A stretch of DNA of 64,000 bases from Dryococelus australis (GCA_029891345.1 CM057002.1:60936777-61000776); one strand, 5' to 3'; shown: positions 21,411 through 32,277, counted from the first letter of the stretch. Notes: a model not told the origin generated them from the sequence alone. Made by a program: numbers and translations.

Positions 21411-21873
21411 AACAACTACTAGCTTCGCCTCAGTGCTGATACGTATTGTCCTCGTTGATTTCTTCTGAGTTTGTTTCGCATTAATCTCGTTCCTTCTGAT
21501 TTGAATAACCGCTCAGTTGCTTTTCGACCCACTTTGTTCGTTAGTATTTGACTAATTTCACTGTGGGATTTTCTATAAATGTTTGTAATACTTGTTGACT
21601 ACAGGTAATCCTGACTTGTTTTCAGTATAGTTGCATGTTTTCATGCCATCGTCTGAACTTGACAACATAACATTGGCGTGTGTCCACAACAATAATTTTG
21701 ATTGAACTAGCTGGGATGGAACCTGTAGTGGAATATAGAACAGGTACTTGAATAAATATGGTCAGAAATACACCCGTACAAGGACAAATGCCGTGACGGA
21801 TTCCGTAAGTAGCTGGTATAACAGCTGCTATGACAGACCTTGCACAAGTTATTGCCACAGAATAGGTAAGTAA
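21411..21873. other. No gene or known repeat seen
   Basis: No sustained frame with coding character. Confidence 0.45.
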
Positions 21874-22298
21874 AAGCTGTTCACGATAAAGTGAGCACTT
21901 TTGAGATCAACCTCAGAAAAAAGTCACTGCTGCTACCTGCATACTTTGTATGTTAACGAGCGCACTGAGGGACATGTACACGGGACAGATGGTAACGATG
22001 CATTGAAAGTAGTTCCGTATCTTACCGTCAAATAAAAAGTGTTAGATAAGAACTTGTGATAGTTTAAATTATTTCTTTCCCTTTCTGTTTATTTTTTACT
22101 GTTTCGAGATGTAAAGATGACAAGATATGTAAAATATTTATTTTTCTAATAATTTCAGAACTTCACTTGACCGACGCAGGAATAAAGAGATGAAGCCCAT
22201 GCCAGTGTTAATTTTACATAAGGCGAAATACTACACAACATGCATATAGGTAGATCTTAAGCAGGGCTTTCAAAAGTGCTCAGTTTACCGTGAACAGC
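21874..22298. mobile_element. MITE-A copy
   Basis: Left AGCTGTTCACGATAAAGTGA, right CAGTTTACCGTGAACAGC. The family interior is complete. Confidence 0.9.
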
Positions 22299-22341
22299 AA
22301 ATACCAAGAGATGAAACAGACGCTTATACCGAGAACTATAT

Positions 22342-22386
22342 ACACACACACACACACACACACAAACACAAACACACGCACACACA
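22342..22386. repeat. (AC)n microsatellite
   Basis: AC repeats with a few interruptions, abutting the 5' end of a SINE. Confidence 0.95.
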
Positions 22387-22645
22387 GGGGCCACGGTTGT
22401 GCAGTGGTCAGTCTACTCGCCTCCCGCCTAGACGAACCGGGTTCGAATCCCTGCGGACTCGCTCCCGGATTTTCGCATGTGGGAATCATGCCGGGAGATG
22501 TCACTGGTCGGCGCGGGTTTACTCGGGAAACCTCCTTTCCCCCCGCTCTAGCATTCCGGCGCCGCTCCATACCTCATTTCTCCTTCATCGTCTATCAAGA
22601 CCTAGATGTTGGGAGGCACCTAAATCTCTTCACTACATAGACTAA
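22387..22645 (+). mobile_element. tRNA-derived SINE, full length
   Basis: GGGGCCACGGTTGTGCAGTG head with the B-box region GGGTTCGAATCCC, then TTTTCGCATGTGGGAATCAT, CATTCCGGCGCCGCTCC and a CTTCACTAC tail. It begins at the AC microsatellite, which hides any target duplication. Confidence 0.93.
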
Positions 22646-22761
22646 AGATGAGGTCGACCGCTTGTTCGTCTTCTGCGCATGTACACAACATTGACCTACC
22701 CCAATCCTACACAACTCTCAAAGTCACATGGTCAACTGTGATGAACGTGTTTGTTTATATC

Positions 22762-23275
22762 TAGAGACCTGAAAAATCCGCGGATTTATTTCGGTACAAG
22801 CTAGGATTGAAAAACTCGTTGCTTCATTTTACTTTTGTAATTGGTCCATTCACTGTTTGACACCTCATGTTGGATCCTGAGCCAATATTAAACAAGCAAC
22901 CAAATGTTAGCCCCTATCGTCGCCTCGCACTGTGACAACAAGCAACCAATGGGTAGAGACATGAAAAATTCGCGAGTTCAATGACCTGCATCCTAGACTC
23001 TACAGTTGTATGTACAAATATGCCGATATCAACTGCACATTGGTTGTCTGCTGTCACAGTGGAAGGTGACAATTGGACAATGTTCACAATGAGGCGTCAA
23101 ACACCATGTGTGCCAAATATATAAACGTACTTGTTTTGAATTCTATCTTGACCCAATATTAATCTGCGAATTCTTCAGGTCTCTACCAATGGATAATTGA
23201 TATCTGCATGATCGTAGACAAGACTGTGGAGTCTAGCCTACAGGTCAGTGAACTCGCGAATTCTTCAGGTCTCTA
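22762..23275. mobile_element. hAT-like MITE, outer of a nested pair
   Basis: Ends TAGAGACCTGAAAAATCCGC and CGCGAATTCTTCAGGTCTCTA, flanked by perfect TTTATATC (22754-22761, 23276-23283). Interrupted by 22954-23185. Confidence 0.95.
22954..23185. mobile_element. hAT-like MITE nested in a sibling
   Basis: Ends TAGAGACATGAAAAATTCGC and TGCGAATTCTTCAGGTCTCTA, flanked by CCAATGGG and CCAATGGA (one mismatch). It landed in a CCAAT motif of the outer element. Confidence 0.93.
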
Positions 23276-23519
23276 TTTATATCTTAATTTTTAAATGACA
23301 AGCACTATTATATTAATATAATACTTTTATCATTTTTTATTTAATTAAACTGCATTACAAATTGGCTAGAGGAAGTATACATTCATCTCAAAGCATTTGT
23401 TTACAAATCAGTTTTCTAACCTAAGATCCAAACCACGCCATTTTCGCTAGACGTGCTGGCAGAAGAGCAGTTCAATGTTGGGACATGTAGATTGGTGTGC
23501 GCAGCCACTGAGATCGGTC

Positions 23520-23757
23520 TACCTCGTCTTTAGTCCATGCTCCACTCCTCTCTAGCCACAAAATGGCGTCACTGATTGGCGACATGTCACAAGGGCGTTC
23601 GGCAATCAGCGCCCGACAAGTTACTCGCCCGGCAGCCTCAGCCAAAAGAGAATCCTTCGCACAGCACGGTAACGGATCAGACACAAGAAGGCGCGTTCGC
23701 GGAAACTCTCGCAACCAATCAGCGAATGGATACGCCGACATCAAAGAACTTATACTA
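23520..23757. repeat. Family E copy
   Basis: GC-richer stretch with CACTGATTGGC, GGCAATCAGCGC, and CAACCAATCAGCG motifs and a GATACGCCGACATCAAAG block like the other E copies. The long minus-strand frame here is a by-product of composition. Confidence 0.5.
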
Positions 23758-23759
23758 CA

Positions 23760-24345
23760 TAGAGGCAGTGATTTTTCTGCGAAAATATCTGAACACTTGA
23801 TAGATTTCAATGCTCTAAGCACAAACAAAAATATTCATTTTGCCATTGGTAGGGGTAGTGAAATTTAGCAAAAATATTTCAATAAAAGTTATATTACAAA
23901 ACAATGTAGGTTGGGTAACACATCTTGATAGGCTGAATTACTTTTTGACACGTGTTAACTGTCTGCGCACAGATAACGTAGGAGCCGCGCCAATGTTGCC
24001 GAATTCTGAATGGCCCGGTCAAATATGAAAACGCCTTCTCAAGTAGACAGCAACCAATGGCAATAGACAAACTGCTATTGGGTGCTTACGGTATTAAAGT
24101 CTAACCTGTACTCGAATTTTTCCGCGAAAAATCACTAGCTCTAGTCATTGGTCGCTTTCTGTATGAGAAGCTGTATCTGTTTTTAAGCGGGCCAATTAGA
24201 ATTCAACAATTTTGGCAGTGAACCAAAGTCATTCGCGTACTGAGAATAACATGATGATGTCGCCAATCAAGAAAGATAAATAACCATAGAGTGTTTTGAA
24301 GTATAACTTTTCTCGAAATCTTTTCGCGAAATTTCACTGCCACTG
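23760..24345. mobile_element. hAT-like MITE, outer of a nested pair
   Basis: Left TAGAGGCAGTGATTTTTCTG, right CGCGAAATTTCACTGCC: a GGGGCAGTG-subfamily element in inverted orientation, split by a sibling at 23850-24143. Confidence 0.8.
23850..24143. mobile_element. hAT-like MITE nested in a sibling
   Basis: Ends TAGGGGTAGTGAAATTTAGC and CCGCGAAAAATCACTAGCTC followed by TA, flanked by GCCATTGG and GTCATTGG (7 of 8). As at 22954, the target contains a CCAAT motif of the host element (here on the complement, ATTGG). Confidence 0.9.
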
Positions 24346-24417
24346 CTTATATGTGATAACAAATTCTGCGTCTGTACCGAACCTGGTATTTCGTTTTAAC
24401 AATGCCATAAGCCGCTG

Positions 24418-24471
24418 TTCACATTCATCTGCGAATAAAACACGTTCACATTCATCTGCGAATAAAACACG
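24418..24471. repeat. 27-bp tandem duplication
   Basis: GTTCACATTCATCTGCGAAT plus AAAACAC occurs twice head to tail, identical. Confidence 0.9.
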
Positions 24472-24673
24472 TACTCTTCGAGTTCACGTCAGAACGATGA
24501 CCCACCCGCATCGCTATTTTCATTTTGTGCCAGACACCGCCTCCCCACTAACTCCCCCATACGATGAAACCAATAATTGTTGTCTATTCGCTGTTTCTTC
24601 ACACTTTTTAATCACGCCTTAGAAAAATCGTTCCATATATGAAGTGCTTGGTTCTTTTCTAAATACGTCATGT

Positions 24674-24948
24674 ATAGAGACCAGAGAAATTCGCGAATTC
24701 GATGACATGCAGTCTAGACTTCAGTCTTATATACTCTCATACAGTTATCAACTGTTTATTGGTTTATTGTTGCGGTAGTAAAAGACGGTGGTTGGGCGAG
24801 AAATTTATTGCATGTTTGTTATTGGTTCATTGATCTCCAGGAGGTGTCAAAACAACACGTCGACCAATTACAAAAGTAACATGAACGTACAAGAGTGTGA
24901 ATTCCAACTTGTCTAGAATTGAACCTGCGAAACTCTCGGGTCTCTAGT
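24674..24948. mobile_element. hAT-like MITE within MITE-C
   Basis: Ends TAGAGACCAGAGAAATTCGC and CTCTCGGGTCTCTA, flanks GTCATGTA and GTAGTGTA (6 of 8). The same subfamily occupies the same position of another MITE-C at 45159-45430. Confidence 0.88.
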
Positions 24949-25039
24949 AGTGTATCGAGAACCTCATCTACGTATGTTAACATAAAATCGCCTTATTTTT
25001 GTTATTAAATTGAACTTTTACGTATATTTCATCTATAAA

Positions 25040-25103
25040 TCTAATTATAAGACTGTGAACTTTAGCCTACAGGTCATTGAACTCGCGAATTTCTCAGGTA
25101 CCT
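25040..25103. mobile_element. hAT-like MITE right-end fragment
   Basis: Contains TAGCCTACAGGTCATTGAAC and TCGCGAATTTCTCAGGTACC, the end block of the TAGAGACCTG subfamily, without a left end. Confidence 0.7.
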
Positions 25104-25525
25104 GGTAATTGATAGAAATACAACAGAGAGAAAATAGGTGTGTTTGTAATGCGTAGTAGGATATAGTTCTTATGCAAAATATTATTACACTGAGTGCGCA
25201 CGAGTGCGGGTGAGTTGATCCTTTGGAGTAATTTTCCAGACTCGGTTATGCTTTGTTTGTATGAGGTGGAGGAATACCCATGAATCAGAACTTTATCACG
25301 GCTTCAGAAAACTTGGAAGTAACCGTGCATGGGCTATAACAGGCGGGGGAAATGAGAAAAGCGAGGAGAGACTCGGATTAAAAATATTTCACTCCCAATG
25401 TTATATTTTTTGGTTTATCACAAATTTCACCTGTATATCATTAGTTACATTTGTGTTAACGTATATATGAGATAAGTACTAAATAAATGCACTATAAATC
25501 CGACTCAGGTGACATCAGTAACGCC

Positions 25526-25824
25526 TAGAGACCTGCAATATTCGCGTTATTGTTTCAGGACATAATAGACTTCGAAACGTTATATATTTATATTGGTTTT
25601 ATTGCTGGGCAACAGTTTTTTTTTCTGGCACCTCTCGAACGTATTTGAGCGAATAAGAAACAATTACAGACAGCATGGCCCAATCGCGTCCAACCAAGTC
25701 GAAAGGGAAAGTTGCGCGTGACTTCTGTGGAAGCCAATAAACAAAAGACCCTGTCTCGAATATACGTAGGGCGGTGAAGTTAATCGTGCAGCTAGAAATA
25801 ACGTGAATTTCGCGGTTCTCTACC
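25526..25824. mobile_element. hAT-like MITE
   Basis: Left CTAGAGACCTGCAATATTCG, right AACGTGAATTTCGCGGTTCT followed by CTA. Interior contains ATTGG/CCAAT motifs. Target duplication not clear. Confidence 0.8.
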
Positions 25825-25934
25825 AATTTCAGGTGCGCAGTAACCCATCTCCAGACACAATTAAGGGCAGCTTCATTTGGTAACGTCCTAGAGTTCACTG
25901 ACCTATACCAACTTGAGAGCTATTTGTGATTTCA

Positions 25935-26232
25935 TAGAGCTAGTGATTTTTCGCAAAAAAAAAAAATGAGTACACGGTAGACTTCACTACTATAAGCACA
26001 CAAAAGCAGTTCGTCTATTGCCATTGGTTTCTGTATGCTTATGACGCAGTTGCCATATTTGACCGGGCCAATCAGAATTCGGCAACATTGGCACGGCTCC
26101 TACGTGATTCGTGTGCAAACAGTTAACAGGTGTAAAAGAATAATTCAACCATTCAATATACGTAAACGACCCTACAGTGTTTTGAAATATAACTTGTCTT
26201 GATATTTATTTCACGAAATTTCACTACCCCTA
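25935..26232. mobile_element. hAT-like MITE (GGGGCAGTG subfamily, inverted)
   Basis: Left TAGAGCTAGTGATTTTTCGC, right CACGAAATTTCACTACCCCTA. Interior contains GGGCCAATCAGAATTCGGCA as in siblings. Confidence 0.88.
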
Positions 26233-26376
26233 TTCATTGGCTACTGGCAACTACACGACGTCATTAACCTACACTATGTCCGTTCCAAGACGGTAGCACG
26301 TACAGTAGATGCCTATTACTCCGGTCATAAAATTTGATTACGAAGATTTGAAAATAAATCCCTCACAAATAATACA

Positions 26377-26613
26377 TAGATAGGGATGGGAAAATTTTGC
26401 GAGTTCAATGACCTGTATGCTAGAATCCTATGTCTTCTGCGTACTGGAGCCCAGGCTGTGTGTCCATTGGCTGTTGCCCCACACCTGGCAGTAATGTGAT
26501 TTGCAAGGTGTTTCAGTGCAAGTCCGCTATTGGCTCAGAGACGCGCAGGACGGGTCTAATAAACTGTGATCCAATTGCGCAAGTGACTTTGCTGTATATG
26601 TGTTTGGCGTCTA
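26377..26613. mobile_element. hAT-like MITE, right end lost, tandem partner 1
   Basis: Left (TAGA)TAGGGATGGGAAAATTTTGC, interior as 17424 inverted, truncated after GTGTTTGGCGTCTATCT. The left flank is ATAATACA (26369-26376). Confidence 0.88.
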
Positions 26614-26621
26614 TCTATACA

Positions 26622-26893
26622 TAGGGATAGGAAAATTTCGCGAATTCATTTCGGGACAAGGTAGACGTCTAACACATATATAGTGAAGTCACCTTCGAAA
26701 TCGGATCACAGTCTATTAGACCCGCCCTGCACGCCTCTGAGCCAATAGCAGACTTGCAAGAAAACACCTTGCGAATCCCATAACTGTCAGGTGTGGGGCA
26801 ACAGCCAATGAACACACAGCTGAGGCTCCAGTATGTAGCGGACTGAAGATCTAGCCTACAGTTCATTGAACTCGCGAAATTTTCCTATCCCTA
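26622..26893. mobile_element. hAT-like MITE, intact, tandem partner 2
   Basis: Ends TAGGGATAGGAAAATTTCGC and CGCGAAATTTTCCTATCCCTA. Right flank ATAATACA (26894-26901), left flank TCTATACA (26614-26621). Confidence 0.92.
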
Positions 26894-26901
26894 ATAATAC
26901 A

Positions 26902-27407
26902 TCGTGTATCAATACAAACAATAATATTCAGTATATTGATGTCGAACTACTCACACAGACATCAGAAATACAGATTTACACAAGAACAAATAAACTGAAG
27001 AAACAACACTTACAGTACACAACACGTACACAAACAACATAACACTGGCACCAACACAACACTGACACAAACATCAAACAAACGACGGACACCTCACAAA
27101 ACGACAACAATAACCGTCGGCCCCTCTGTCTCCAGAGGCGATGTCGTGGTGAGGGTTCAAGGGTGGAGGCAGAGGAATTTTAACTTTTGACATTTCTAAA
27201 TTATAACGTAACTTTTTCTTTTAAACTTTATCAAAATAATTATAAGCCTCTTTTTTTTTTTTTTTTTTGACTTGTTTTTAAATGTTACAAGGCGACAAAT
27301 TTTATGTTTCTACTATTTTATCGATTTATTTTCAATTCAAGTAACTGAGACCAATTATGGCGTTCGGCTGGGTACTGGAGCCATTTTAATATATTCTGTT
27401 CTGTGGG
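26902..27407. other. No gene seen; CA-rich and poly-T tracts
   Basis: Contains an ACA/CAACA-rich stretch (about 26930-27110) and poly-T near 27251-27269. No coding frame. Confidence 0.5.
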
Positions 27408-27535
27408 TATCGACGGGTTTTCTCGAGAATTTCCCGTTTCCCCCCTGCACCGTACTCACCTCGCTTCACACTCATCGGCTCTCAAGACCTCGATGTTAAG
27501 AGCCGCACAAATCTATCCACTCTCCACTCCACTAC
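27408..27535 (+). mobile_element. 5'-truncated SINE
   Basis: Starts at TCGACGGGTTTTCTCGAGAA and runs through CCTCGCTTCACACTCATCGG, CTCAAGACCTCGATGTTAAG to the CTCCACTCCACTAC tail. Confidence 0.85.
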
Positions 27536-27672
27536 AGCCGGCCGCTCAGCCAATGCGTGTTGCTCGCAGCGTGCAGTAGCCAATCAGACACAAGGCGGAG
27601 CCTCGCGCTGCCAACCAGCGTGTGGTTAGACCCACATCAAGGCAACAAACACGCCATTTCACTTCTCAATAG
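27536..27672. repeat. Family E fragment
   Basis: CAGCCAATGCGTG, TAGCCAATCAGACAC, CCAACCAGCGTG and ACCCACATCAAGGCAAC blocks as in 14345-14640. It ends just short of the LRR exon's donor side. Confidence 0.5.
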
Positions 27673-27750
27673 TCGTTTTACTTCGTGACCGTGAGAGGCG
27701 CCGGTGTAGGCTGAGGAAAGATGTAAGTGAGTGCAAGACTTTGTACTTAC

Positions 27751-27910
27751 GGGCGAGGTAGACTTCTTCCAGGGACGGAAGCTGAGAGAGCGCCTCTGGG
27801 CGTAGGTGCGTGAGGTTGTTGTAACTTAGGTCCAGGACCCTCAGGTTCTCCAGCCTGGAGAAGACGCCTTCCTCAAGCCTGTGCAGCTGGAGACTCGACA
27901 GGTTCAGCAT
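27751..27910 (-). CDS. LRR-protein internal exon (downstream of the pair)
   Basis: A 160-bp minus-strand exon bounded by the acceptor TTGTCTGGCAG (27911-27921) and a consensus donor GTAAGT (27745-27750). It encodes about 53 residues forming two leucine-rich repeats, including LRVLDLSYNNLTHL, a textbook LxxLxLxxNxLxxL repeat, and then LPSLEEVYLA. It enters in phase 0 and leaves in phase 1. The upstream exon at 46641-46790 ends ...FPSLK, and the two join as an uninterrupted LRR. LRR ectodomains of this type serve protein recognition in Toll-like receptors, chaoptin-type adhesion proteins and others; nothing here decides between these. The initial ATG is unlikely to be a start codon because it follows a strong acceptor and repeats continue upstream. 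Confidence 0.88.
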
Positions 27911-27921
27911 CTGCCAGACAA

Positions 27922-28244
27922 TAGAGCTTCTTATGAGTGCTGGATGGCAAATAAATATCAGTATTTTTTACTTTTGCTTAAAACTATTTAAACGAAGAAG
28001 TGAGATATAACTTAATCTGATTAGAATTGAATAAAGGAACACCAAAAAATTTACATATTCGCATGTCAAAAACACATTTGTACTCTATAGGTACGTAAGA
28101 TTAAAATCAGCACAACCTTTTACTAAAGCATATTTTCAATTTTGAAAGGAATATATTTTTATTCATTTTAAAGTGAACTAAGCAAAAATTTTTACACGCA
28201 TTTAAGGACAACATCATATAACAAATATACAAAAATGTACTGCA
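27922..28244. other. Intron sequence, nothing recognised
   Basis: 3' end of the 18.7-kb intron on the minus strand. AT-rich, no repeat assigned. Confidence 0.5.
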
Positions 28245-28252
28245 GTTATTTC

Positions 28253-28952
28253 TAGGGACTGGAAAATTTCGCGCAGCGATTTTAGGACAAGATTTAAATA
28301 CATTTGTGTGATGTTTCAGTTGGATCACAGTTTATTAGTCACGCCTCAGGTGAATTTTGAGCCAATAGCCGACTTTTAAAAAGGCAAGTGCCGAATACCG
28401 TGACTCCTACTCCAAGGTAAACATGGTTAAAGTCTGCCCACGATATAGTGAGCACTTTTGAAACCAACCTTAGAAAAATGTCACTACTCCTACCTGCATA
28501 GGAATATTTTAACGGTTGCGCCTAGTAAAGTTGTTAACGAAGAAGGGAAAACAGTCCCATGACTTAACGTCCAAATAAGTGTCTTAGGTAAACACTTATG
28601 ATGTATTAAATATTTATTTAGCTTTCTGTTTTTTTTATGCATCTAAGTGTAAGAATTAGCAGATTTGTAAAATATCTACTTTTCTAATAATTTCAAAGTT
28701 TTACTTTGCCGACGCATGCATAAAGTGATGAGGCCCATGGCAATGATAATTTTACATATGGCTGAAGGATACACAACTTGCATACAAGTAGATACCAAGC
28801 AGGGCTTTCGAAGGTGCTCATTTTACCGTGAACAGCCTATACCTGCTGGTGCACTGGAGCAGCCAATGAACAAAAAGCTGAAACTGGAAAATACATAGGA
28901 ACGTGAAATTTAGCCTGTAGGTCGATTAAAATGCGAAATTTTCCTGCCGCTA
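28253..28952. mobile_element. hAT-like MITE split by MITE-A
   Basis: Ends TAGGGACTGGAAAATTTCGC and GCGAAATTTTCCTGCCGCTA, flanked by perfect GTTATTTC (28245-28252, 28953-28960). About 290 bp remain after removing the MITE-A insert. Confidence 0.93.
28430..28839. mobile_element. MITE-A nested in a hAT-like MITE
   Basis: Left AGTCTGCCCACGATATAGTG, right TCATTTTACCGTGAACAGCC, family interior complete. It post-dates the host element. Confidence 0.9.
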
Positions 28953-28960
28953 GTTATTTC

Positions 28961-29703
28961 ATGTGCTTCATGAATCAACTAATGAGAACGTACCTGTAAA
29001 ATTCCCGTCGTTATTTAGAATAAGACTAGACACCAAGAAGATATACGTTCTTATGATATTTGTCATTGGTAGATAATTTGTTTGTATCTTCCCAAGGAAA
29101 CTTTTAGCCAATAGTGCAGTTGTAAAGGTTTAAGGGGGAGGTATAACTGCGATTTGCATTTACGAAGATATATTCGTCCATAACTTAAGTTCAAGTTTCA
29201 GTATTAGAAAATCATGCCTATGAAGGCACAGGAAACACGTTAACAGTTATTTCGAAAATGAATTTATTTTCCTCTCGTTACCTCATATTCTAAACGTAAT
29301 CGAGGGTTCCCCAATTATTTAACAATCTCTGTTACACATGGGAAAATATGGATATAACTTAAACAGCACAAACTTAAAAAATATTCTCTTCAGTGGTCAT
29401 TTTATGACATGTCAAGATTTGAATTTTAATGTCCTGTCATAAAGTTTGATTACAAAGATTTGCAAAAAAAAAAATCCCATATGGGAGGGTTACTTCCCCC
29501 TAGACAATCAATCTAGAGTACAGCGATCACACAGGATAAAGTCCACGAGCAGTTGCCAGTAGCAAACGAAAGCACAGATAGCGTTCAGGTTGGTATATGT
29601 CTGTGAGTTACAGGCCTGATAACCTGAATATTGCAAGTTTATACACGTGAGGCCATAGATTTTAACGTAAAGTATTTAATTTCTATACCTACGTAATTAT
29701 TTA
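28961..29703. other. Intron sequence, nothing recognised
   Basis: AT-rich, stop-dense. Confidence 0.5.
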
Positions 29704-29711
29704 CAAATTAT

Positions 29712-30005
29712 TAGGGACCGGCAAAATTCGCGTTATTATTTGGCGTTAGGCTAAACTTCACTGTACAGTATATACTGCGCCACCGTAGTTTCTCCATTGG
29801 CTGCTGCTTAAATGTGAAGCCACTCCCTTTCTGACTGAACAGTTCTTGACTGGGGCACACAATCGTGTAGTGTTAACTTACTGGCGCAGAGTTATCCCGG
29901 GCGTGTCAAATATAGTACTGTCCAATGGCAAACCTATTGGAAAGACAACACGTGCTTTAAGCTTAACGTGTCCCGAAATAACAACGCGAATTTTGCAGGT
30001 CCCTA
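29712..30005. mobile_element. hAT-like MITE, intact
   Basis: Ends TAGGGACCGGCAAAATTCGC and CGAATTTTGCAGGTCCCTA, flanked by perfect CAAATTAT (29704-29711, 30006-30013). Sibling of 4392 and 46232. Confidence 0.95.
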
Positions 30006-30013
30006 CAAATTAT

Positions 30014-30555
30014 GCATTCCGAAAGCCATCAAATCATAACTTTCATACGCGGTTGAGCAAAATAACTGAGCCAAATTTTTATTTGAAGGAAATAGCATTT
30101 GACTGTAATATCTATATGTTATATATTTTTTCAATAAAATAAAATTATGATTTTTCAAAATTAAACATCTTCAAAAACCTTACTTGATGCTTCGAAACGT
30201 TTGTAAACATAAAACACGGGCACTCATGCGTTTCTCTTGATTTCTTGTCCTGAACTGAAAAAATTCTAACCCGTCAAAAATCTCATGAACGGAAGTTCGT
30301 GTCGATAACCAGTAAATTATTATTTTTAAGAAAGGTGTTCACTTGATTTTTGTAAAGTACTATTCCATTCTACGCTAATTACAATGTTTTCGATGTACTT
30401 AGTTAACTCTGAGCTCAGTGTCTAACATGCAAACCATCCGTGATTCTAGTGCGCGTAGCATCTAGACGACAACTATTGCCGATTTTCAGCAGCAGATTTA
30501 AATTGCCGTGCCACCAAATGACCTGCAGTGCATCGTTCGTGCACATAACACTGTA
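30014..30555. other. Intron sequence, nothing recognised
   Basis: No frame or family match. Confidence 0.45.
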
Positions 30556-30559
30556 ATGA

Positions 30560-30955
30560 TACCATGCTAAAGTTCTAATTCCATGATATTCCTCCACCTT
30601 ATAAGTAAACTAAGCTTAACTAAGTGTAGAAAATTACACTAAAGGACGACGCACGGAATTCGTACGCACTCAGTGATAGTTTGCTTGAGAACTATTTCTT
30701 ACTAGGTGCTAACAACGCGCACATGTTTTCTCATTGTTTCCCTTCGTATTCATTATCAATTGTTGATTAAAATTAACAAATAAAATGCAGGTAAAATTTC
30801 AATTTAAGGAAAAATATGATACTTTCATGTTAACAGAGTTATAAAACGCTTGTGATGCATGGCATATTTAGGAAATAAGTAAAAACGTCATAGATGGGGT
30901 GATTTTTTAAAGGTTTGATTCAAAAAAGTGTGTAGAAACCGCGAATAGACTATAA
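30560..30955. mobile_element. MITE-C copy, left end missing
   Basis: Blocks GCTAAAGTTCTAATTCCATG, TATTCCTCCACCTTA, GTACGCACTCAGTGATA, CGCTTGTGATGCATGGC, and right end GAAACCGCGAATAGACTATA. Confidence 0.85.
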
Positions 30956-30980
30956 AAAAGTTTTCTATGTTACTAATAAC

Positions 30981-31268
30981 TAGAGACATGCAAAATTCCC
31001 GTCATTATTTGGTTACCTGCTAGACTTCAGCTAATTGAGCACAAATCGTGATTTGGTTGGCTATTGGCAACTATTAGGCGCCATTTAGTTGTGATGCCGC
31101 TTTACTGGAGATTGGTTGTCCAACCGTTGAGCCTTTACTGTTGGCTAAAAGTGACCTTGGGGCGTGCATCATCAACAGTTGTCGCCCAATGGCAGGCGTA
31201 AAACGAGCCCATCGCGTCTTGGAGTTTAGTTTGTAGCCACAAAATAACGCGAAATTTGCATGGCCTTG
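30981..31268. mobile_element. hAT-like MITE
   Basis: Left TAGAGACATGCAAAATTCCC, right ACGCGAAATTTGCATGG with an eroded tip. Flanks CTAATAAC and TTAACGAC share 5 of 8 bases. Confidence 0.8.
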
Positions 31269-31292
31269 TTAACGACGTCCGCTTAGGAACAG

Positions 31293-31554
31293 GAGATGGT
31301 TGGGCGGAGATGTTTACCTTCCCGGCTCTAAACTTCGGAGTCTTAATAGCTGTGTGAGGGCGAAGCGAAGCGAATGCTAAATAGCGCCGGAATGCATGGG
31401 TGGGGGAAAAGGGATATCCCGGAGAAACACGTCGACCAGCGCCATCGTCTGGCACTATTCCCACGTGCGAAAATCAGGGAGTGAGCCCCGCCGGTAACCG
31501 AACCCGGTTCGCCTTGACGGGAGTGCTCTAGCCAATGCGTCACCGCGGCCCCTC
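31293..31554 (-). mobile_element. tRNA-derived SINE, full length
   Basis: Minus-strand copy: GGGGCCGCGGTGACGCATTG head, B-box region GGGTTCGGTTACC, TTTTCGCACGTGGGAATAGT, CATTCCGGCGCTATTT. Flanked by TTAGGAACAG (31283-31292) and TTGGGAACAG (31555-31564). Confidence 0.93.
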
Positions 31555-31571
31555 TTGGGAACAGAGGTTAA

Positions 31572-31877
31572 CCCATTAAGCCCCAGTGTATATACCTAAT
31601 TGTGTATATAACGTACGTGTGGGAAATGTTTGGTCTGTACTGCACAAAACGAAGCTCAATGACCATAATGCAAATGTAAATGTAAATGTAAATGATTTGC
31701 AAACCGTCGTACCGGTCTAGGTCATAATTGGTTCATATAACTGTAGTCGAACATATAACCTACAGCTCATTGGCCATGACAACGAAACAAGTGTTGTGTC
31801 TATTTAAGTACAGCACGCATCATAAAATATTTTGTTTGCAACGCCTGAAACCGCAAATTAAAGTGGGTCTGAAAGGG
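31572..31877. mobile_element. piggyBac-like MITE
   Basis: 306 bp flanked by TTAA on both sides (31568-31571, 31878-31881), the target used by piggyBac transposases. Ends CCCATTAAGCCCCA and TGGGTCTGAAAGGG are imperfect inverted copies. An AAATGT hexamer repeat lies at about 31673-31694. No ORF. Confidence 0.82.
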
Positions 31878-31991
31878 TTAAGAAAGTATTCGCGTTGGAA
31901 TGCTTGTCTGCGTCTTTTATTTCCATTTATAAATGAGTGTTCTTACAATTCTTTTCCATTTTTATACATTTTCCTGGGGATTCCCCATAGA

Positions 31992-32277
31992 TATAGCCCC
32001 GAATATTTCGCGGATTGAGTTGGCAGTAAGCTAGGCTGGACAGCCCTCTATACACTCGAGACATTATCATATGCTCATTGGTTGTTGTGATCAGGTCAGT
32101 CCTCTGTACATAATTTTTAAACACTCACTCGCACTACTACTTCCTGGTTATGACTGACTCACGGTTAAACGGGGCGTGTCTAAACAACTGTCGTCCAATT
32201 ACAGCTATGGAGGAAAAGAACAAGTGTCTGGAGTCTACCTTGCCTACGAATGAATTCGCGAAATACTCGTGGCTCTT
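31992..32277. mobile_element. hAT-like MITE (CGAGTATTTCGCG subfamily)
   Basis: Ends TATAGCCCCGAATATTTCGC and CGCGAAATACTCGTGGCTCT followed by T, flanked by perfect CCCATAGA (31984-31991, 32278-32285). Sibling at 48484. Confidence 0.93.

Larger units (their letters stand above)
22646..23510. repeat. Family K copy 2, interrupted
   Basis: 22646-22761 and 23276-23510 match 120-420 in order once the MITE at 22762-23275 is removed. This defines the family as older than the insertion. Confidence 0.6.
24620..25345. mobile_element. MITE-C copy with hAT-like insertions
   Basis: MITE-C sequence runs to CGTCATGTA, is interrupted by 24674-24948, resumes, is interrupted again by a MITE right-end fragment at 25040-25103, and continues through CACTGAGTGCGCACGAG to GGAAGTAACCGTGCATGGG. 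Confidence 0.8.

Noticed and set aside
22280-22645. 116-codon and opposing 96-codon frames
   Set aside because: They coincide with the AC microsatellite and the tRNA-derived SINE; the same frames recur in other SINE copies.
23472-23868. 118-codon minus-strand and 101-codon plus-strand frames
   Set aside because: They overlap on opposite strands over the family E repeat and a hAT-like MITE end; no domain or splice context.
27908-27910. ATG as the start codon of the LRR gene
   Set aside because: It directly follows a strong splice acceptor, and the preceding LRR exon at 46641-46790 joins it in phase and in register.
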